Shown: positions 26,059-40,380, numbered from the stretch's first letter. The stretch is DNA of 50,018 bases from Virgibacillus oceani (GCF_014638995.1 NZ_BMFR01000022.1:1-50018); one strand, 5' to 3'. Made by a program: numbers and translations. Notes: generated from the letters alone by a model not told the origin.

Positions 26059-27012
26059 CTACTTTCTCAGCTTCGGATCAAGTGCATCCTGAAGTCCATC
26101 TCCCAATACGTTAAAAGCAAACATCGTAAAAGAGATAAAAAATGCCGGGAAGAATAATGTCCACCAATATCCCGAAAGTATCGCTCCTAATGCGTCATTT
26201 GCCATGACACCCCAGCTTGCAAATGGAGATTGTATACCTAGCCCAAGGAAGCTTAGGAATGCTTCAGCAAAAATGGCACTTGGTACAGTTAATGTCATTT
26301 GTACGATGATTGGCCCCATCGTATTGGGGAGCAAATTTTTACGAATAATCCGCTTCGTCTTCGTTCCAAATGACTTCGAGGCTAGAACAAATTCATAGTT
26401 TTTAATTTGCAGCACCTGCCCCCTTACGATCCTGGCCATTCCTACCCAGCCGGTTACAGTAAGCGCTATGATAATGGTTGTAAGACTTGGCCCCAATACG
26501 ACTAATAATAGAATTACTACTAATAGATATGGAAGACCGTATAACACTTCTACGATACGCATCATAATATTGTCTGTGCGCCCGCCCTTATAGCCTGAGA
26601 TACCGCCATAAACGACGCCTACGAAGAAATCTATTAACGCTGCCATCAAACCGACAAATAAGGAGATTCTGGCACCATACCATGTTCTCGTAAACACATC
26701 ACGGCCAAGCGAGTCTGTACCAAACCAATGATCCCCTGATGGAGGCAAAAACTGGTTCGGCAAATCGTTTCCATCTACTTTATACGGTGACAGCATTGGT
26801 CCGATAATAGCCATCACAGTTAAAAGAACAAGGAAAATAAGTCCTGCCATTGCTAATTTATTTTTCACCAGTCGTTTCCATGCATCCTGCCAATAAGACA
26901 ATGATGGCCGTGCAACCGATTCTGCTTTACTTAAGTCTTTCTCCTTCCATTTAAACCAGTCGTCCTGAACTGCTGCAGGTGATGGAGAATGATTCGTCTT
27001 TCTTGGTTTCAT
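26059..27012 (-). CDS. dppC: Dipeptide ABC transporter permease (DppC)
   Basis: This 317-residue inner-membrane permease has a cytoplasmic N-terminal extension of about 45 residues, then six membrane helices. The OppC-type motif GTDSLGRDVFTRTWYGARIS and the EAA-loop region (SKSFGTKTKRIIRKNLLPN) are present, and the EAA loop contacts an ATPase subunit. It abuts dppB and dppD without gaps. With DppB it forms the channel for peptides delivered by DppE. Confidence 0.94.
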   Translation of the reverse strand: MKPRKTNHSPSPAAVQDDWFKWKEKDLSKAESVARPSLSYWQDAWKRLVKNKLAMAGLIFLVLLTVMAIIGPMLSPYKVDGNDLPNQFLPPSGDHWFGTDSLGRDVFTRTWYGARISLFVGLMAALIDFFVGVVYGGISGYKGGRTDNIMMRIVEVLYGLPYLLVVILLLVVLGPSLTTIIIALTVTGWVGMARIVRGQVLQIKNYEFVLASKSFGTKTKRIIRKNLLPNTMGPIIVQMTLTVPSAIFAEAFLSFLGLGIQSPFASWGVMANDALGAILSGYWWTLFFPAFFISFTMFAFNVLGDGLQDALDPKLRK

Positions 27013-27948
27013 TTATTCTCCCCCGCCCTTTTTGTGTATTTTGATACGTGGATCCAGTATGCCGTATGCGATATCAACTAGAAACAGCATAAAAATCAGA
27101 AAAGCACTATAGAAAACGGTTGTACCCATAATAACCGGGTAGTCACGCTGGTTGATGCTTTCCACAAAATACCTTCCCATGCCAGGTATTGCGAAGATTT
27201 TTTCAATGACAAATGTTCCAGTCAGAATACCTGCAAGCAAGGTTCCCATAATCGTTACTACAGGCATAAGTGCATTTTTCAGTGCATGTTTAAAAATAAT
27301 TTTCCATGGAGACAGCCCTTTTGCACGAGCCATTTTTATGTAATCCTGCGTCAGTACTTCCAGCATGGTTGATCTGGTTAATCTGGCGATGATTGCCATC
27401 GGTCCCGTCGCTAAAGCAATTACAGGCAGAACCATATGCGCCGGACTTGACCATGTTGCAGGCGGCAGCAAATTCCAATCGACGGCCAGTTTTTGAATAA
27501 GTAACGTTGCTAAGACAAAGTTAGGAATAGATATCCCCAGAACGGCAAAACTCATAGCCAAATAGTCTATAATGCCGTTGTGCCTGAGCGCGGCAAGTAT
27601 TCCTAGGATTATCCCAGAGATTACTGCGACAATGATAGTCACAATCCCCAATTCAAAGGAAATTGGAAACCCGCGTCCAAGCAAATCATTAACGGTTTCT
27701 GTTGGTTGTTTAATAGATGGACCGAAATCAAATGTAACGATAGATTTTAAGTAAAGTAAATATTGAACGATATATGGTTCATCAAGGTTGTAATGTGCCT
27801 CTAAGTTTGCCTGAACGGTTTCGTTTGTTGTACGTTCTTCGTTAAAAGGCGAACCAGGGACCGCTTTCATCAAAACAAATGTCAGCGTCACAATGATCCA
27901 TATCGTTATGATCATCATCAGTAATCGTTTTAATATGTATCGCGTCAT
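27013..27948 (-). CDS. dppB: Dipeptide ABC transporter permease (DppB)
   Basis: This 311-residue permease of the OppB type starts MTRYILKRLLMMIITIWII, with about six membrane helices. The EAA loop is ARAKGLSPWKIIFKHALKNA, followed by a C-terminal YGILDPRIK. It is the partner of DppC in the membrane channel. It begins 12 bp after the dppA stop and is directly followed by dppC, with the order of the B. subtilis operon preserved. Confidence 0.95.
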   Translation of the reverse strand: MTRYILKRLLMMIITIWIIVTLTFVLMKAVPGSPFNEERTTNETVQANLEAHYNLDEPYIVQYLLYLKSIVTFDFGPSIKQPTETVNDLLGRGFPISFELGIVTIIVAVISGIILGILAALRHNGIIDYLAMSFAVLGISIPNFVLATLLIQKLAVDWNLLPPATWSSPAHMVLPVIALATGPMAIIARLTRSTMLEVLTQDYIKMARAKGLSPWKIIFKHALKNALMPVVTIMGTLLAGILTGTFVIEKIFAIPGMGRYFVESINQRDYPVIMGTTVFYSAFLIFMLFLVDIAYGILDPRIKIHKKGGGE

Positions 27949-27960
27949 TTCTCCTCACTC

Positions 27961-28785
27961 CTATGAAAAGGTTGTACGCATAGCGAGCTCGGTCATCACA
28001 AGCATTGCCTGATACGCCTCTACAATATCTTTTGCATTGTATTTTACAATTGTCGTTCCAGGTACAATTTCTGTGCCTGGCATAAGGTTGCCCCATTCAG
28101 CCTGACCATGGTTGTTAAATTCAATTTTTAACACAGGATTTTCCGGTGGTACGAGCGGCTGCACATTATGTCTATTTTCCAATGCTTGTGTTACTTTTTG
28201 CGTTAACAGTTCCCCTGCCTTTTTTGGTGTCAAGCTTTTAACCGATGAGCGGGAAATCGTTTCCTTTACCGCCGCAGTTGTAATATTGGGGATTAGCTCC
28301 TCGGCCTCTTTTGCAGCCTGATCGTCACCCGCTACCAGTAATACCGGCACACCAAAATGACCCGCAACATAAGCATTAAAGCCAAGCTCCCCAATTGGTT
28401 TATCATTAATGTAGAAATTTCGAACAGCATGAATCATCGCATGCGACATAACACCAAATTGCCCCGCACGCGCATGGTAGCCTACAAACATCGCACCCTC
28501 GTATGTACGATCAAGCCCCTGAACCATTGATAACGGCTTCACTTCTCCCGTAATTAGCTGTGCATCAGGGTGTAATTGATCAATTAAAATATTGTTCATT
28601 TTTGAATGACTGTCATTAACTAAAATATCCCCGCAGCCAAATTTATAAGCTGCATCAATCACATAATTTACTTCATCAGTCATAATCTTACGTGCTCTCC
28701 CATAGTTATGCATGGAGGAATCTACATATGTATAATCAGGTAAACCAGTAATACCCTCCATATCCACTGACACGTATAGCTTCAT
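27961..28785 (-). CDS. dppA: D-aminopeptidase DppA (M55)
   Basis: This 274-residue zinc peptidase has every known active-site residue at the position reported for B. subtilis DppA: zinc ligands Asp8 and Glu10 (SVDMEGITG), His60 (VNDSHSK), His104 (VGYHARAG) and Glu133 (IGELGFN), and nucleophile His115. It releases N-terminal D-amino acids, chiefly D-Ala-D-Ala, in the cytoplasm, and forms decamers. It is the first gene of the dppABCDE-ykfABCD operon. The promoter and a CodY-like site lie immediately upstream, so it is likely induced on nutrient limitation. Confidence 0.96.
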   Translation of the reverse strand: MKLYVSVDMEGITGLPDYTYVDSSMHNYGRARKIMTDEVNYVIDAAYKFGCGDILVNDSHSKMNNILIDQLHPDAQLITGEVKPLSMVQGLDRTYEGAMFVGYHARAGQFGVMSHAMIHAVRNFYINDKPIGELGFNAYVAGHFGVPVLLVAGDDQAAKEAEELIPNITTAAVKETISRSSVKSLTPKKAGELLTQKVTQALENRHNVQPLVPPENPVLKIEFNNHGQAEWGNLMPGTEIVPGTTIVKYNAKDIVEAYQAMLVMTELAMRTTFS

Positions 28786-28813
28786 GTTGTACGCCCCTTT
28801 GTTAAGTATTAGT

Positions 28814-28854
28814 AATTTTCTTTCAATTCTATCACACTATTATTGAAATTTAAA
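28814..28854 (-). promoter_or_regulatory. dpp operon promoter with CodY-like box
   Basis: On the minus strand an extended -10 TGATAGAAT (hexamer 28826-28831) lies 17 bases from a weak -35 TTTAAA (28849-28854). Directly downstream, AATTGAAAGAAAATT (28814-28828) matches the CodY consensus AATTTTCWGAAAATT with three mismatches. In B. subtilis dpp is a CodY target, so repression in rich medium is likely here too. Confidence 0.55.
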
Positions 28855-28915
28855 GACAGTTTTGATTTTACAGAAAGGTAAATTGTGGTGTTGGGGGTGT
28901 ATGTAGATTTGTGGA

Positions 28916-29545
28916 TTGGGTTGATGTTTTTGCTCTGGGGTTGATGTTTTGTGGCTCGGGTTGATGTGCTAGCTTTGGGGTTGATGTGCTGGCTCTCGGG
29001 TTGATGTTCCTGCCTCTCGGGTTGATGTTCCCACTCTCGGGTTGATGTTCCCGCTCTGGGGTTGATGTGCTGGCTCTCGGGTTGATGTTCCTGCCTCTCG
29101 GGTTGATGTTCCGCCCCTCGGGTTGATGTTCCCGCTCTCGGGTTGATGTTCCCTCTCTCGGGTTGATGTTCCTGCCTATCGAGTTGATGTTCCTGCCCCT
29201 CGGGTTGATGTTCCCGTCCTCGGGTTGATGTTCCCGTCCTCGGGTTGATGTTCCCTCTCTCGGGTTGATGTTCCCTCTCTCGGGTTGATGTTACGCCCCT
29301 CGCGTTGATGTTCCTGCCTCTCGGGTTGATGTTCCGCCCCTCGGGTTGATGTTCCCGTCCTCGGGTTGATGTTCCCGCCTCTGGGGTTGATGTTCCCTCT
29401 CTCGGGTTGATGTTACGCCCCTCGGATTGATGTTCCTGCCTCTCGGGTTGATGTTCCGCCCCTCGGGTTGATGTTCCCGCCTATCGTGTTGATGTTCCCT
29501 CTCTCGCGTTGATGTTACGCCCCTCGGGTTAATGCTTTCACCAAT
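28916..29545 (+). repeat. Tandem array 4 of 20-21 bp repeats, core GGTTGATG
   Basis: About 31 units in mixed 20 and 21 bp periods have core GGGTTGATG on the plus strand, as in the other arrays. Its own variable set is TTCCTGCCTCTC, TTCCCTCTCTC, TTCCGCCCCTC, TTCCCGTCCTC and TTACGCCCCTC. The left end grades into TGTGGATTGGG and the right end into TTAATGCTTTCACCAATATTTC. It fills the gap between the dppA 5' end and the murAA 3' end and starts about 60 bp upstream of the dpp promoter. No gene is supported inside it. Confidence 0.95.
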
Positions 29546-29628
29546 ATTTCGCCTCTTCCTCCGATATCCCCCCTCCTCCCAATGTTCATGCAGCACTCGA
29601 CGATTTCCAGTAAATTTCTGCATACAAA

Positions 29629-29662
29629 AAACAGGTGATGCGTATAATTGCATCACCTGTTG
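29629..29662 (-). terminator. murAA terminator
   Basis: On the minus strand ACAGGTGATGC and GCATCACCTGT form a perfect 11-bp stem with an eight-base loop, followed by TTTTTTG. It is 20 bases after the murAA stop. Confidence 0.9.
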
Positions 29663-29681
29663 GTAATAATAAATAATAAGT

Positions 29682-31007
29682 TTAAGATAACTCTGCTAAT
29701 CTATCAGTCTGGTAATCTATTTCAGCAAAAGATTTTACGACATTACCGTTTTCATCAACACGTTCGATGTCTGCTCCTAATGATGCTAGTTTTCCAGCAA
29801 AATTCACATAGCCGCGATCGAGATGCTTAAGCTCTGTTACCCGAGTAAAGCCGTCTGCTCTTAATCCAGCCAAAATTAATGCTGCCGCAGCACGTAAATC
29901 AGTTGCTGCAACCTCAGCACCTTGCAAGTCTGAATCACCCTCGATTATAACACTGCGTCCTTCAATCTTCATTTTAGCATTCATTCTTCTAAATTCTTCA
30001 ACATGCATAAAACGATTCTCAAAAACTGTTTCCGTTATAACACTTGTACCTTGTGCATATGTCATTAATGCCATCATTTGTGATTGCATGTCTGTTGGGA
30101 AACCGGGGTGTGGCAATGTTTTGATATCCGTTGCTTTCAATTGTTCTGGTCCAATAACCCGAAGCCCGCCATTTTCATCAAGAATCTCCACATTCATTTC
30201 CTCTAATTTAGAAATAACAGAACGTAAATGTTCACTTACTGCGTTTTCAATTAAGACATTTCCGCCAGTTAAAGCTGCAGCCACCATAAACGTTCCTGCC
30301 TCAATTCGATCTGGAATAATGGTATGCTCCGTTCCTTGCAGCTTCTCAACTCCATGGATACGGATCGTTTCTGTACCAGCACCTACTATTCTAGCGCCCA
30401 TTTTATTTAAGAAATTAGCTAAGTCAACTATTTCTGGCTCTTTTGCACAATTTTCGAGAATAGTTTTGCCCTCCGCTAGAGCAGCAGCCATCATAATATT
30501 TTCCGTAGCTCCAACACTTGGTACGTCTAAGTAAATCTTAGCACCCTGAAGTCTTCCATCTACTTTCACTTCAACGAAACCGTTACCAACATGCACATCT
30601 GCACCCATTGCCTCGAAGCCTTTTAAATGCAAATCTATTGGACGCGATCCAATAGCACATCCTCCAGGCATAGCAACTTTCGCATGACCATAACGGGCTA
30701 ATAGAGGTCCTAATACTAAAACGGATGCACGCATTTTGCGAACATACTCAAAAGGCGCCTCTGTCATTAACTTTTGTGACGCATCTACTGTAATTGTATT
30801 ATTTTCAAATTGAACATCAGCATTCATATTTCGTATAACTTCATTAATTGTATAAACATCAGCCAGAACAGGAACGTCATGTAAAACGCTTTTTCCTTCA
30901 CTTGCAATAATACTTGCAGCGATAACAGGCAGCACTGCATTCTTAGCACCTTCAACCTTAACGGCGCCAGTTAATTGTCTCCCGCCGCGAACGATGATCT
31001 TTTCCAT
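29682..31007 (-). CDS. murAA: UDP-N-acetylglucosamine 1-carboxyvinyltransferase MurAA
   Basis: This 441-residue EPSP-synthase-like enzyme transfers enolpyruvate from PEP to UDP-GlcNAc, the first committed step of cell-wall precursor synthesis, in the cytoplasm. The active-site Cys117 is in the loop [15 protein letters not shown], so it should be fosfomycin-sensitive. The N-terminal [20 protein letters not shown] (Lys22, Asn23) is also conserved. It follows ywmB as in B. subtilis, which together with length identifies it as MurAA rather than the second copy MurAB. Its terminator follows. Confidence 0.96.
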   Translation of the reverse strand: MEKIIVRGGRQLTGAVKVEGAKNAVLPVIAASIIASEGKSVLHDVPVLADVYTINEVIRNMNADVQFENNTITVDASQKLMTEAPFEYVRKMRASVLVLGPLLARYGHAKVAMPGGCAIGSRPIDLHLKGFEAMGADVHVGNGFVEVKVDGRLQGAKIYLDVPSVGATENIMMAAALAEGKTILENCAKEPEIVDLANFLNKMGARIVGAGTETIRIHGVEKLQGTEHTIIPDRIEAGTFMVAAALTGGNVLIENAVSEHLRSVISKLEEMNVEILDENGGLRVIGPEQLKATDIKTLPHPGFPTDMQSQMMALMTYAQGTSVITETVFENRFMHVEEFRRMNAKMKIEGRSVIIEGDSDLQGAEVAATDLRAAAALILAGLRADGFTRVTELKHLDRGYVNFAGKLASLGADIERVDENGNVVKSFAEIDYQTDRLAELS

Positions 31008-31040
31008 GTTTCAATCTCCTTCAGTCCCAATTTCACTATA

Positions 31041-31760
31041 TTAATATTCAGTAATCAAGATAGGTGTTCCTATCGTGAATTTCGTGCTTTCGTTTTTATC
31101 AGCTCTAACCGCGAGCTGAACGTTCATGGGTTTATCCATTATAGTGATTTGTTGATTCCATAATGATGTATACCCGTATATTATTTTTTCATGCATAGAG
31201 TTTTGTATTGAATCGTATTGTGTCGATATATGTTGCAGATTTAGTTTCTGTTTTACTTTATTAAAAAAATAATCACTACTAATTGTATCATTACTTTCAG
31301 TTGTCAGACAAGCAAATTTTTTGGCGGATTGTGTAAAAAATTGTTCTGTCATCGAATTGACCTTTTGCTGATAGATTTTACTAATAGAATTGTTCCAAAC
31401 CTTGCCACTTAAAATTCCTACTATTTCTGCCTGATACGCTTTATTTTTTGGGATGATAACTTTATAGCTTTCGTTAACTTCACCCGAATTATGAGCGTCA
31501 CTAAATGAATATTTTATAACGTTTTCGTCTTCACTGGTAGTGACTAAATAACTATTTTTCAATTGCTTTATTTTATATTGTATTCCATTATGATCAATTT
31601 GTTCTTTGATTGTGACCTGCCACTTATCAACGGTTAAAGCACTTTCTAGGGCAAGTGCTGCTAAATCCACCATTTCATCATTTTCAGGTGCAGCATTATA
31701 GGCTAATGCCTTTGTCGTACAACATAATATTAAAATAAAAATAATACCTGCTTTCTTCAT
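31041..31760 (-). CDS. ywmB: YwmB-family secreted protein (DUF1779, TATA-box-binding-like fold)
   Basis: This 239-residue protein has an N-terminal signal peptide (MKKAGIIFILILCCTTKALA, probable cut after ALA). The rest matches the YwmB/DUF1779 family found between ywzB and murAA in Bacillaceae. No catalytic motif is seen, and its role is unknown. It starts 33 bp before murAA, so the two may be co-transcribed. Its ribosome site GGAGG lies in a possible hairpin with the upstream sequence (see separate entry). Confidence 0.8.
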   Translation of the reverse strand: MKKAGIIFILILCCTTKALAYNAAPENDEMVDLAALALESALTVDKWQVTIKEQIDHNGIQYKIKQLKNSYLVTTSEDENVIKYSFSDAHNSGEVNESYKVIIPKNKAYQAEIVGILSGKVWNNSISKIYQQKVNSMTEQFFTQSAKKFACLTTESNDTISSDYFFNKVKQKLNLQHISTQYDSIQNSMHEKIIYGYTSLWNQQITIMDKPMNVQLAVRADKNESTKFTIGTPILITEY

Positions 31761-31763
31761 AAA

Positions 31764-31811
31764 AAATCCTCCTTATTCAAAACTATAACTATAGTATGAA
31801 CAGGAGGATTT
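31764..31811 (-). promoter_or_regulatory. Possible ribosome-site-sequestering hairpin before ywmB
   Basis: On the minus strand AAATCCTCC pairs perfectly with GGAGGATTT, which contains the ywmB Shine-Dalgarno sequence. The stem is 9 bp with a 30-base loop. If transcribed it could limit ywmB translation. Confidence 0.4.
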
Positions 31812-31883
31812 AGAAACATACCTCATAAATTCCGACAGATTTATAGAATACTAGATTTTTAATAAGGAACCTTGTTTAGCATC

Positions 31884-32114
31884 CTAGAAGAGTAATCTAA
31901 GATCCTGAGACCATCGAAGGAATTCAAGGAAGAACCTGCTGACACCGGTACCGATTACTATTGTGATAAACAATAGAAGAATTCGTGCTTCAGTAGCGCG
32001 GCCCTTTCTTATTAACGGATCGAAATTAATTGTCTGTACTAGCCTCCATGTAATAAAAATAAAAAGTAAATGGGAGATCATACTAGTTAGTGCTAATTGA
32101 CCGATTGAAAACAT
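31884..32114 (-). CDS. ywzB: DUF1146 membrane protein (YwzB)
   Basis: This 76-residue protein has two membrane helices (about 5-25 and 46-63) separated by a conserved polar segment TINFDPLIRKGRATEAR, the DUF1146 signature. It occupies the standard place between the atp operon and ywmB-murAA of Bacillaceae. AAGGTGTG lies before the ATG. Its function is unknown. Confidence 0.87.
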   Translation of the reverse strand: MFSIGQLALTSMISHLLFIFITWRLVQTINFDPLIRKGRATEARILLLFITIVIGTGVSRFFLEFLRWSQDLRLLF

Positions 32115-32133
32115 ATATCTTCACACCTTGCCT

Positions 32134-32379
32134 TTAAAATAACTTTTCACTAATGTTACTTTGCCAGTAATGCATGGAATTGTCAACGGATTTAATGCAG
32201 GGGTTTATTGAATGAAGTGTCAAATTGTGTTGAAGCAGGAACAGGAAATAATCAATATTTAGCATTTCCCGGGAAATATCGACTTCATTTTCCCGCAAAG
32301 TATGAAATAAAGGTGCTGGTTTCCCAGTTGCGTGACTATGGGTATTGTCATATTCCGTCCGTATCTCCATAACAGTCAA
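32134..32379 (-). CDS. Hypothetical 81-codon open frame, doubtful
   Basis: This open frame upstream of ywzB could begin at TTG 32379 or ATG 32370; neither has a convincing ribosome site. The product (MEIRTEYDNTHSHATGKPAP at its start) has no signal peptide, membrane helix or motif that I recognise. It ends 19 bp before ywzB in the same direction, so it could be the first gene of that operon, or simply leader sequence. Confidence 0.25.
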   Translation of the reverse strand: MTVMEIRTEYDNTHSHATGKPAPLFHTLRENEVDISREMLNIDYFLFLLQHNLTLHSINPCIKSVDNSMHYWQSNISEKLF

Positions 32380-32405
32380 TATTTCTTTTTACGATTTATT
32401 TCCTT

Positions 32406-32612
32406 CCGTATTTGTCGTTAATTTCCCTTTTCAATAAATTTACCGCCGTACTTGGCATATTCCCTTTTCGATCATTCTGCCACTGCATTTGTCGTTATTT
32501 CCGTTTGATTTCTCGCCTTACCTGACATTTTCCTTTTTGCTTGAATCCACCGCACTTGCTGTTATTCCTTTCCGATATATTTCCCGCCGCACTTGCCGAT
32601 TCGCCTGAATTC
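32406..32612. repeat. Degenerate 33-40 bp tandem repeat
   Basis: Six diverged copies begin with CCGYAYTTG-type sequence at 32406, 32446, 32483, 32516, 32550 and 32587 (spacings 40, 37, 33, 34 and 37). They share the pattern CCGCACTTG, then TTATTCC, then TTTCGATAATTT. The unit is unlike the 20-bp arrays. It lies between the hypothetical frame and the atpC terminator; the rest of the 658-bp gap 32115-32772 has nothing else recognisable. Confidence 0.6.
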
Positions 32613-32735
32613 TGCAATCTGGCTAATACTATCTCTAGTCAATCGATTTCCCATCACATCGGGTCGGAGCTTCCTCATTTCCAATTATCCACTAATCTTG
32701 TATCTATTTTATTCCAATTTAAAGCCTTAACTACA

Positions 32736-32766
32736 CAAAAAGCCCCCCACAAAAGTGAGAAGCTTT
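32736..32766 (-). terminator. Terminator of the atp operon
   Basis: On the minus strand AGCTTCTCAC pairs with GTGGGGGGCT using several G-U pairs around a TTTT loop, followed by TTTTTG. It lies seven bases after the atpC stop. Confidence 0.75.
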
Positions 32767-32772
32767 CCAAAA

Positions 32773-33210
<438 letters not shown>

Positions 33211-33251
33211 TTAAAATTTCCCAACTAATTGCGTCAGTTAAGTCTTCGTTA

Positions 33252-34676
<1,425 letters not shown>

Positions 34677-34703
34677 CTAACTTACTGTTGAATGGTCAAG
34701 GAG

Positions 34704-35570
<867 letters not shown>

Positions 35571-35663
35571 TCACCACCCTTTCATTTCAAAGGTTGCGTG
35601 CATATATTAACTTAAACTTTTAGCTCAGACGGACTAGCATTTGCAAGTCCGCTTCGCCTTTGT

Positions 35664-37181
<1,518 letters not shown>

Positions 37182-37193
37182 TCACCCCTATCA

Positions 37194-37727
37194 TCATTTG
37201 TTTACAATATTCCGTTCGATGCGTTTTAATTTACCGCTGATGGAGCCATCATAAATGGTATTCCCCATACGGATTTTAACGCCGCCAATAATTGAAGGAT
37301 CTACTACATTTTCAAGCTTGAGTGCTGTCTTATTAAAGCGTTTAGCAAACGTGCTTTCAAGCTCTGCTTTTTCGGCATCAGACAATTCACGAACAGAATA
37401 AACAAGCGCTTCTGCAGTTCCTTTAGCATCGTTCACCATTTGCGATAAATGATCAATAATGGATGGAATGCTATCTGCACGATGACGTTCAACAAGTAAT
37501 TTTAACGTGTTGATTACATCGGTTGAAAGACCTTGAAACACTTCCTGCAAAAATTGTTTCTTCTTCTCATTATTTACTCGTGGATGCTCTAGGAATGTAT
37601 AAAGTTTTTGGTTGCTTTGAAAGACTTCTTTAACAACGCGTAATTCTTCAACTATTGTTTCTAAAGTTGCTTTTTCATTTCCGAGTTGAAAAAGAGCTTC
37701 TGCATATCGTTTAGCAACTATACTCAT
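37194..37727 (-). CDS. atpH: ATP synthase delta subunit
   Basis: This 177-residue stator subunit joins the top of F1 to the b dimer. It has the N-terminal YAEALFQLG helix and the conserved C-terminal VVDPSIIGGVKIRMGNTIYDGSI (shown in part), close to 181 residues in B. subtilis. Its ATG overlaps the atpF stop by four bases, indicating translational coupling. Confidence 0.96.
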   Translation of the reverse strand: MSIVAKRYAEALFQLGNEKATLETIVEELRVVKEVFQSNQKLYTFLEHPRVNNEKKKQFLQEVFQGLSTDVINTLKLLVERHRADSIPSIIDHLSQMVNDAKGTAEALVYSVRELSDAEKAELESTFAKRFNKTALKLENVVDPSIIGGVKIRMGNTIYDGSISGKLKRIERNIVNK

Positions 37728-38251
37728 CGCTCTTCTCCTACCTCTTTAATGTATTCATTGATCAGTTTTTCCTGATCTTGTGCACTTATTTCTTTTTCAA
37801 TTACTTTACTTGCAATAAGAACTGATAATGATGCCACTTGATCCTGAAGTGCTTGGATTGCTTTTTCTTTTTCATTTTGGATTTCTTCTTGTGCGGCAAG
37901 TTTAATACGATCTGCTTCGTTACGTGCAGACTGTATAATTTCCTGTTCTTGCTTTACGCCGGCACTCTTGGCATCCTCGATGATCTTCTGTGCCTCTTGC
38001 TTTGTTTGCTTAAGTTGTTTAGTAGCTTCCTGTGATGCTTTTTCAGCTTCAGCGCGGCTTTTCTCAGCAGCTTCTATTTCCGAAGCAATATATTCTTCAC
38101 GTTTTTGCATCATACCCATAATAGGGCCCCACGCATATTTACGCAGCAATACTAGCAATATAATAAAGAAAATTAATTGGACCAGCATATCTCCAACGTG
38201 CAGTCCACCAATTGCAGCATTAATCGTAGAAATTCCAGTGTATGCTTGCAC
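37724..38251 (-). CDS. atpF: ATP synthase b subunit
   Basis: This 175-residue Fo stator subunit has one N-terminal membrane helix (MLVQLIFFIILLVLL) followed by a long charged coiled coil of Glu, Lys, Ala and Gln that reaches delta. The GTG start at 38251 is chosen because AAAGGAGTG lies six to eight bases upstream; an in-frame ATG at 38284 lacks a site. The gap to atpE upstream is 365 bp, far longer than usual, and holds a dispersed-repeat-like sequence and a hairpin. Confidence 0.95.
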   Translation of the reverse strand: MQAYTGISTINAAIGGLHVGDMLVQLIFFIILLVLLRKYAWGPIMGMMQKREEYIASEIEAAEKSRAEAEKASQEATKQLKQTKQEAQKIIEDAKSAGVKQEQEIIQSARNEADRIKLAAQEEIQNEKEKAIQALQDQVASLSVLIASKVIEKEISAQDQEKLINEYIKEVGEER

Positions 38252-38409
38252 AGAATTCACTCCTTTCACCATACATTTAGGCATTACAATGATTAATCAA
38301 ACGTTTGATCAACCTATAATTATTAAGCATTTCAATTGTTATTCCAGTAATCTCGAATTGTTTAGGAATGTATAAAATTTGTGGCGCTGTAAAGTTATAA
38401 ACAGAATAA

Positions 38410-38551
38410 GCCACGTCCAGCTCCAGCGCTAAAGCTGTGATGGACTTCCCTCACCTCCGTACGATAAGGTCAACATCGACGCTTAAGCTCACCCGAGTTT
38501 CCTTTATCTCCTGCGAAGGAATGTTCAGCTAAAACGGGCGTTTCCGCTTTT
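38410..38551. repeat. Dispersed-repeat-like element between atpE and atpF
   Basis: One edge reads GCCACGTCCAGCTCCAGCGC and the other AAACGGGCGTTTCCGCTTTT (plus strand). These ends resemble a non-coding repeat common in Bacillaceae genomes, which has GCGGAAACGCCC at one end and GCGCTGGAGCTGGAC at the other. The interior has only short inverted repeats and no open frame. Only one copy is in this window, so the identification rests on memory of the family. Confidence 0.5.
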
Positions 38552-38569
38552 GTTAATTGCATAAACAAC

Positions 38570-38601
38570 GGCGAAGATTCTATGGAAAGTCGAACTTCGC
38601 C
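38570..38601 (-). promoter_or_regulatory. Hairpin just after atpE
   Basis: On the minus strand GGCGAAG and CTTCGCC (7 bp) enclose an 18-base loop, 16 bases after the atpE stop and without a T-tract. It may stabilise or process the mRNA so that the c subunit is made in excess over the other subunits, but this is inference. Confidence 0.4.
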
Positions 38602-38616
38602 ATTTACTTATTATTA

Positions 38617-38862
<246 letters not shown>

Positions 38863-38928
38863 TTAATAATATCCTGTTCAAACAGAGGGTTTCTGTTCAA
38901 ACTGGTTCATTACCAATTGTAAAAAAGC

Positions 38929-40043
<1,115 letters not shown>

Positions 40044-40351
40044 GATTTATACTTCCCCCGTGAATTTTTGAACAAAATGCAAGTATTCTGTAAATAATAG
40101 ATAATCCTTTAGATTAAACCTTTAAAAATACTTCAGCACGCTGCCCAGAAAGCAAGTTGCGGGCAATTATCGGTAAAGACAATTGCATACAGTAGTTTAA
40201 CGCTGCAAAAAACATAAGAAAAACCGGAGCTCCATAGTGATATACATCACTGACTAGAGATACTGAATCCGATATACTTATGTAACAAAAATTCGACTAA
40301 AAGACGCAATTATTGCAGTTTAATGAAAACCTTACCATTCCACACTAAGCA

Positions 40352-40380
40352 AGTGTACAATAGCCCCACCTTGTTGTCAA
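40352..40380 (-). promoter_or_regulatory. Sigma-A promoter of the atp operon
   Basis: On the minus strand a perfect TTGACA (40375-40380) and TACACT (40352-40357) are 17 bases apart. Transcription from here leaves an untranslated leader of about 300 bases before atpI. The rest of the 557-bp gap 40044-40600 is AT-rich, with no gene, riboswitch or clear terminator that I can identify. Confidence 0.8.

Noticed and set aside
29291..29656. 121-codon minus-strand frame in array 4
   Set aside because: Repeat artefact overlapping the murAA terminator.
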